Assembly (NCBI RefSeq): GCF_001571245.1
Contig: NZ_BCTK01000015.1
Span: 124,001-188,000 of the forward strand
Direction: 5' to 3'
DNA: 64,000 nt
From: Achromobacter piechaudii NBRC 102461
Lineage (GTDB): Bacteria; Pseudomonadota; Gammaproteobacteria; Burkholderiales; Burkholderiaceae_B
Position 1 is the stretch's first letter; every line of letters starts with the position of its first letter. The translations under genes and the position numbers were made by a program. Positions 61,862-64,000 of this stretch are shown here, in pieces. Below the pieces are notes generated by a model, which saw only the letters and a list, made by a program, of their open reading frames with translations, was not told the DNA's origin and made no database searches.

Positions 61862-63103
61862 TCAACGCGCCTTGTCGACTTTGGGCAACAGGATCGCCAC
61901 CACGCCCAACAGTGGCAGATAGGCGCACACCTGGTACACGTAGCCGATGCTGGTGGCGTCCGCCAACTTGCCCAGCGCGGCCGCCCCGACCCCGCCCATG
62001 CCGAACGCAAAACCGAAGAACAGGCCGGCGATCATGCCGACCTTGCCGGGCACCAATTCCTGCGCATACACCACGATGGCGGAAAAGGCCGACGCCAGCA
62101 CCATGCCGATGATCACCACCAGCGCCGCCGTCCAGAACAGGTTGGCATGGGGTAGCAGCAAGGTAAAAGGCGCGACGCCCAGGATCGACACCCAGATCAC
62201 GATCTTGCGGCCGATGCGATCGCCCACCGGCCCGCCCACGACCGTGCCCACCGCCACCGCGGCCAGGAACAGGAACAGGTAGAGCTGCGCCTCGCGTACC
62301 GACAGGCCGAATTTATCGATCAGGTAGAAGGTGAAATAGCTGTTCAGGCTGGCCAGGTAGAAGTACTTGGAGAACACCAGCACGCCCAGCACCGCCAACG
62401 CACCGATCACCTGCTTGCGCGACAGGCCATTGCCCGCGCCCACCGCCCGCGCACGCGGTTTCAGCGTGACGCGGTTGGCGCTGTACCAACGGCCGATGCC
62501 CGTCAGCACCACGATGCCGAACAGCGCCGCGAAGGCAAACCAGGCCACGCTGCGCTGGCCATGCGGAATGATGAAAAGCGCCGCCAGCAAAGGTCCCAGC
62601 GCCGACCCCACGTTGCCCCCGACCTGAAACAGGGACTGCGCCAGCCCATGCCGGCCGCCCGAGGCCATGCGCGCCACGCGCGACGATTCGGGATGGAACA
62701 CCGACGAGCCCGTACCCACCAGCACCGCCGCCACCAGCAGCCAGCCAAACGACGGCGCCACCGACAGCAGCAGCAATCCTGCCAGCGTGAAGCTCATGCC
62801 CACCGGCAACGAATACGGCTTCGGATGCTTGTCGGTATACAGGCCGATGAACGGCTGCAGCAGCGAGGCGGCCAGCTGATACACCAGCGTGATCATCCCG
62901 ATCTGCGCGAACGACAGGCTGAACGAATCCTTCAACATGGGATAGATGGCCAACAGGATCGACTGGATCATGTCGTTCATCAGATGCGCCACGCTGATCG
63001 CGCCCAGCACCTTGAAGGCGGTCGATGGGGCGGCAGTGGCCGGTGCGACGGGCGGCACGTTGGCATCAGAGATGCCAGCAACGGGATTCTGGGCAGGAGT
63101 CAT
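61862..63103 (-). CDS. fsr: Fosmidomycin resistance-type MFS exporter
   Basis: 413 residues, 12 membrane segments. HLMNDMIQSILLAIYPMLKD, LLQPFIGLYTDKHPKPYSLP and GTGSSVFHPESSRVARMASG match the E. coli Fsr group closely; the latter is the family's characteristic loop. Fsr exports fosmidomycin and related phosphonates; the natural substrate here is unknown. An Ala/Pro-rich N-terminal tail of about 25 residues is extra. It is divergent from an AraC-family gene, its likely regulator. Confidence 0.9.
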   Translation of the reverse strand: MTPAQNPVAGISDANVPPVAPATAAPSTAFKVLGAISVAHLMNDMIQSILLAIYPMLKDSFSLSFAQIGMITLVYQLAASLLQPFIGLYTDKHPKPYSLPVGMSFTLAGLLLLSVAPSFGWLLVAAVLVGTGSSVFHPESSRVARMASGGRHGLAQSLFQVGGNVGSALGPLLAALFIIPHGQRSVAWFAFAALFGIVVLTGIGRWYSANRVTLKPRARAVGAGNGLSRKQVIGALAVLGVLVFSKYFYLASLNSYFTFYLIDKFGLSVREAQLYLFLFLAAVAVGTVVGGPVGDRIGRKIVIWVSILGVAPFTLLLPHANLFWTAALVVIIGMVLASAFSAIVVYAQELVPGKVGMIAGLFFGFAFGMGGVGAAALGKLADATSIGYVYQVCAYLPLLGVVAILLPKVDKAR

Positions 63104-63190
63104 GGGTAGCTTGATGAGTCATGTCCGGCCGGCAGCCGGATACCAGCCATCAGTGTAGAAAGCGGGCGCCGCTGAAATCTGCCAATTTTC

Positions 63191-63259
63191 GTCGGCCAAG
63201 TGACAAAATGGCGGCAGTCCGCTTGCGGCTGCCCCCTCATCCTTTTGTCGGAAGTGACA
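63191..63259. promoter_or_regulatory. Direct repeats upstream of the araC-type gene
   Basis: GTCGG-CC-AAGTGACA (63191-63205) and GTCGGAAGTGACA (63247-63259) are near-identical direct repeats 56 bases apart, differing by a 2-base insertion. The second overlaps the Shine-Dalgarno (GGAAG) of the AraC-family gene, so binding there would block its own expression. Direct repeats are usual for AraC-family sites. Confidence 0.5.
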
Positions 63260-63261
63260 TC

Positions 63262-64000
63262 ATGCCCGCCCGCCTTGCTCCGCCCGACCCCGCCCGCAGC
63301 ATCAATGCGCAGGACTACCAGGACCGCCCGCGCGTGGTCACCGCGCTGGCCAAGGAGTTTCGCGCGGGCGCGCAGACCGGCGCGCACTCGCACCCCCGCG
63401 CGCAGCTGATCTACGCCGCCGAGGGCGTCATGCGCGTCACCACGCCCAGCGGCTTCTGGGCGCTGCCGCCGCTGCGCGCCTTGTGGGTGCCAGCAGGCGT
63501 GCCGCATGGGGTCGATATGGTGGGTGCGGTATCGATGCGTTCGCTCTACATCCAGGCCGACGCCGCCGCCCGCTACTGGCCGCAGTGCCAGGTGGTGGAA
63601 GTCAGCGGGCTGCTGCGCGAACTGATCCTGGCGCTGACCGCAGAGCCCATCGACTATCCGCTGGGCGGCCGGGCCGACCAGATCGCCGCGTTGATCCTGT
63701 CCGAACTGGCGGCCGCCCGCGTGCTGCCCATCCAGATACCCTGGCCACGCGACCGCCGCTTGCAAACCATCTGCGCCGCCATTCTGGACCAGCCCGGTCT
63801 GCAACGCGGCATCGAGGCCTGGGGCAGCGAGGTCGGCGCCAGCGCTCGCACTTTGATCCGGCTGTTCCAGGCCGAGCTGGGCTTGAACTACCGGCAATGG
63901 GTGCAGCAGGTGCGGCTGGCGGACGCGGTGTGCCGGCTGTCCGTGGGCGTGCCCGTGGCGCGTATTGCGTCCGACCTCGGATACCGCAGCGCCAGCGCCT
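63262..64000 (+). CDS. AraC family transcriptional regulator, truncated by window end
   Basis: 246 codons are visible. The N-terminal cupin (about 20-110) contains GAHSHPRAQLIYAAEGVMRV, and the C-terminal AraC DNA-binding domain begins near 165; the first helix-turn-helix reads ARTLIRLFQAELGLNYRQWV and the second starts VARIASDLGYRSASA just before the sequence ends. The missing part is only about 20 to 30 residues. It is divergent from the Fsr-type exporter, which it probably regulates. Confidence 0.88.
   Translation, partial: MPARLAPPDPARSINAQDYQDRPRVVTALAKEFRAGAQTGAHSHPRAQLIYAAEGVMRVTTPSGFWALPPLRALWVPAGVPHGVDMVGAVSMRSLYIQADAAARYWPQCQVVEVSGLLRELILALTAEPIDYPLGGRADQIAALILSELAAARVLPIQIPWPRDRRLQTICAAILDQPGLQRGIEAWGSEVGASARTLIRLFQAELGLNYRQWVQQVRLADAVCRLSVGVPVARIASDLGYRSASA

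Overview
This is a contiguous piece of a strongly GC-rich (not computed) proteobacterial chromosome. Dense gene packing, many LysR regulators next to transporters, a GTP-type PEP carboxykinase, an NsrR-Hmp pair and branched-chain acyl-CoA enzymes suggest a betaproteobacterium of the Alcaligenaceae (Achromobacter/Bordetella-like). That assignment is inference, because no rRNA is present. I see no tRNA, rRNA, insertion sequence, prophage or CRISPR array. The window cuts a gene at each end: a molybdoenzyme at base 1 and an AraC regulator at 64000.

Layout. 0-2.3 kb: a tetrathionate-reductase-like operon in the order ttrB-ttrC-ttrA (minus strand), with a perfect FNR/ANR box and an unusual GGATC pentamer array upstream. 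2.5-6.8 kb: a family 6 DNA glycosylase, pirin, a LysE exporter, a methyltransferase and a PDDEXK (DUF1016) remnant lacking its catalytic E-x-K. 6.8-19.4 kb: pckG, an acyl-CoA ligase/TetR/dienoyl-CoA-reductase-like/enoyl-CoA-hydratase group, a carbamoylase-type amidase, two DMT exporters, GNAT and MocR. 19-37.5 kb: LysE, DUF72, glutathione reductase, a racemase, a Crp-like regulator beside a DmdB/DmdC-like ligase and dehydrogenase pair, MFS/HxlR, GST with two overlapping LysR genes, another MFS, an FMN reductase and dadA. 37.6-39.4 kb: hmp-nsrR with an NsrR box on the hmp promoter.

39.4-55.1 kb is the most distinctive part: a phosphopantetheinyl transferase divergent from a nearly gapless set of 17 genes matching the aryl polyene (APE) pigment pathway in the canonical order C-D-E-F-G-(H+I)-J-K-L-M-N-O-P-Q-R. 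The ligase and one dehydratase are fused, and a flavin-dependent halogenase-like gene plus a DUF3261 lipoprotein gene lie between N and O. The aromatic amino-acid ammonia lyase and the methyltransferase found in other APE loci are absent, so the aryl starter must come from elsewhere. Proposed scheme: the ligase activates an aryl acid; the ketosynthase/chain-length-factor, reductase and dehydratases extend it as a polyene on two acyl carrier proteins; acyltransferases and a glycosyltransferase attach it to a lipid; the LolA-like and MMPL proteins move it toward the outer membrane.

55-64 kb: a small exported protein, YqeY, DNA polymerase IV, a PaaI-type thioesterase, a lipoprotein, an S9 peptidase (probable TTG start), a diguanylate cyclase with an intact I-site, a 410-base spacer holding a nested hairpin, a fosmidomycin-resistance (Fsr) type exporter and a divergent AraC regulator.

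Most divergent regulator/target pairs contain a visible palindrome or inverted repeat in the shared spacer. These are listed as candidate operators.
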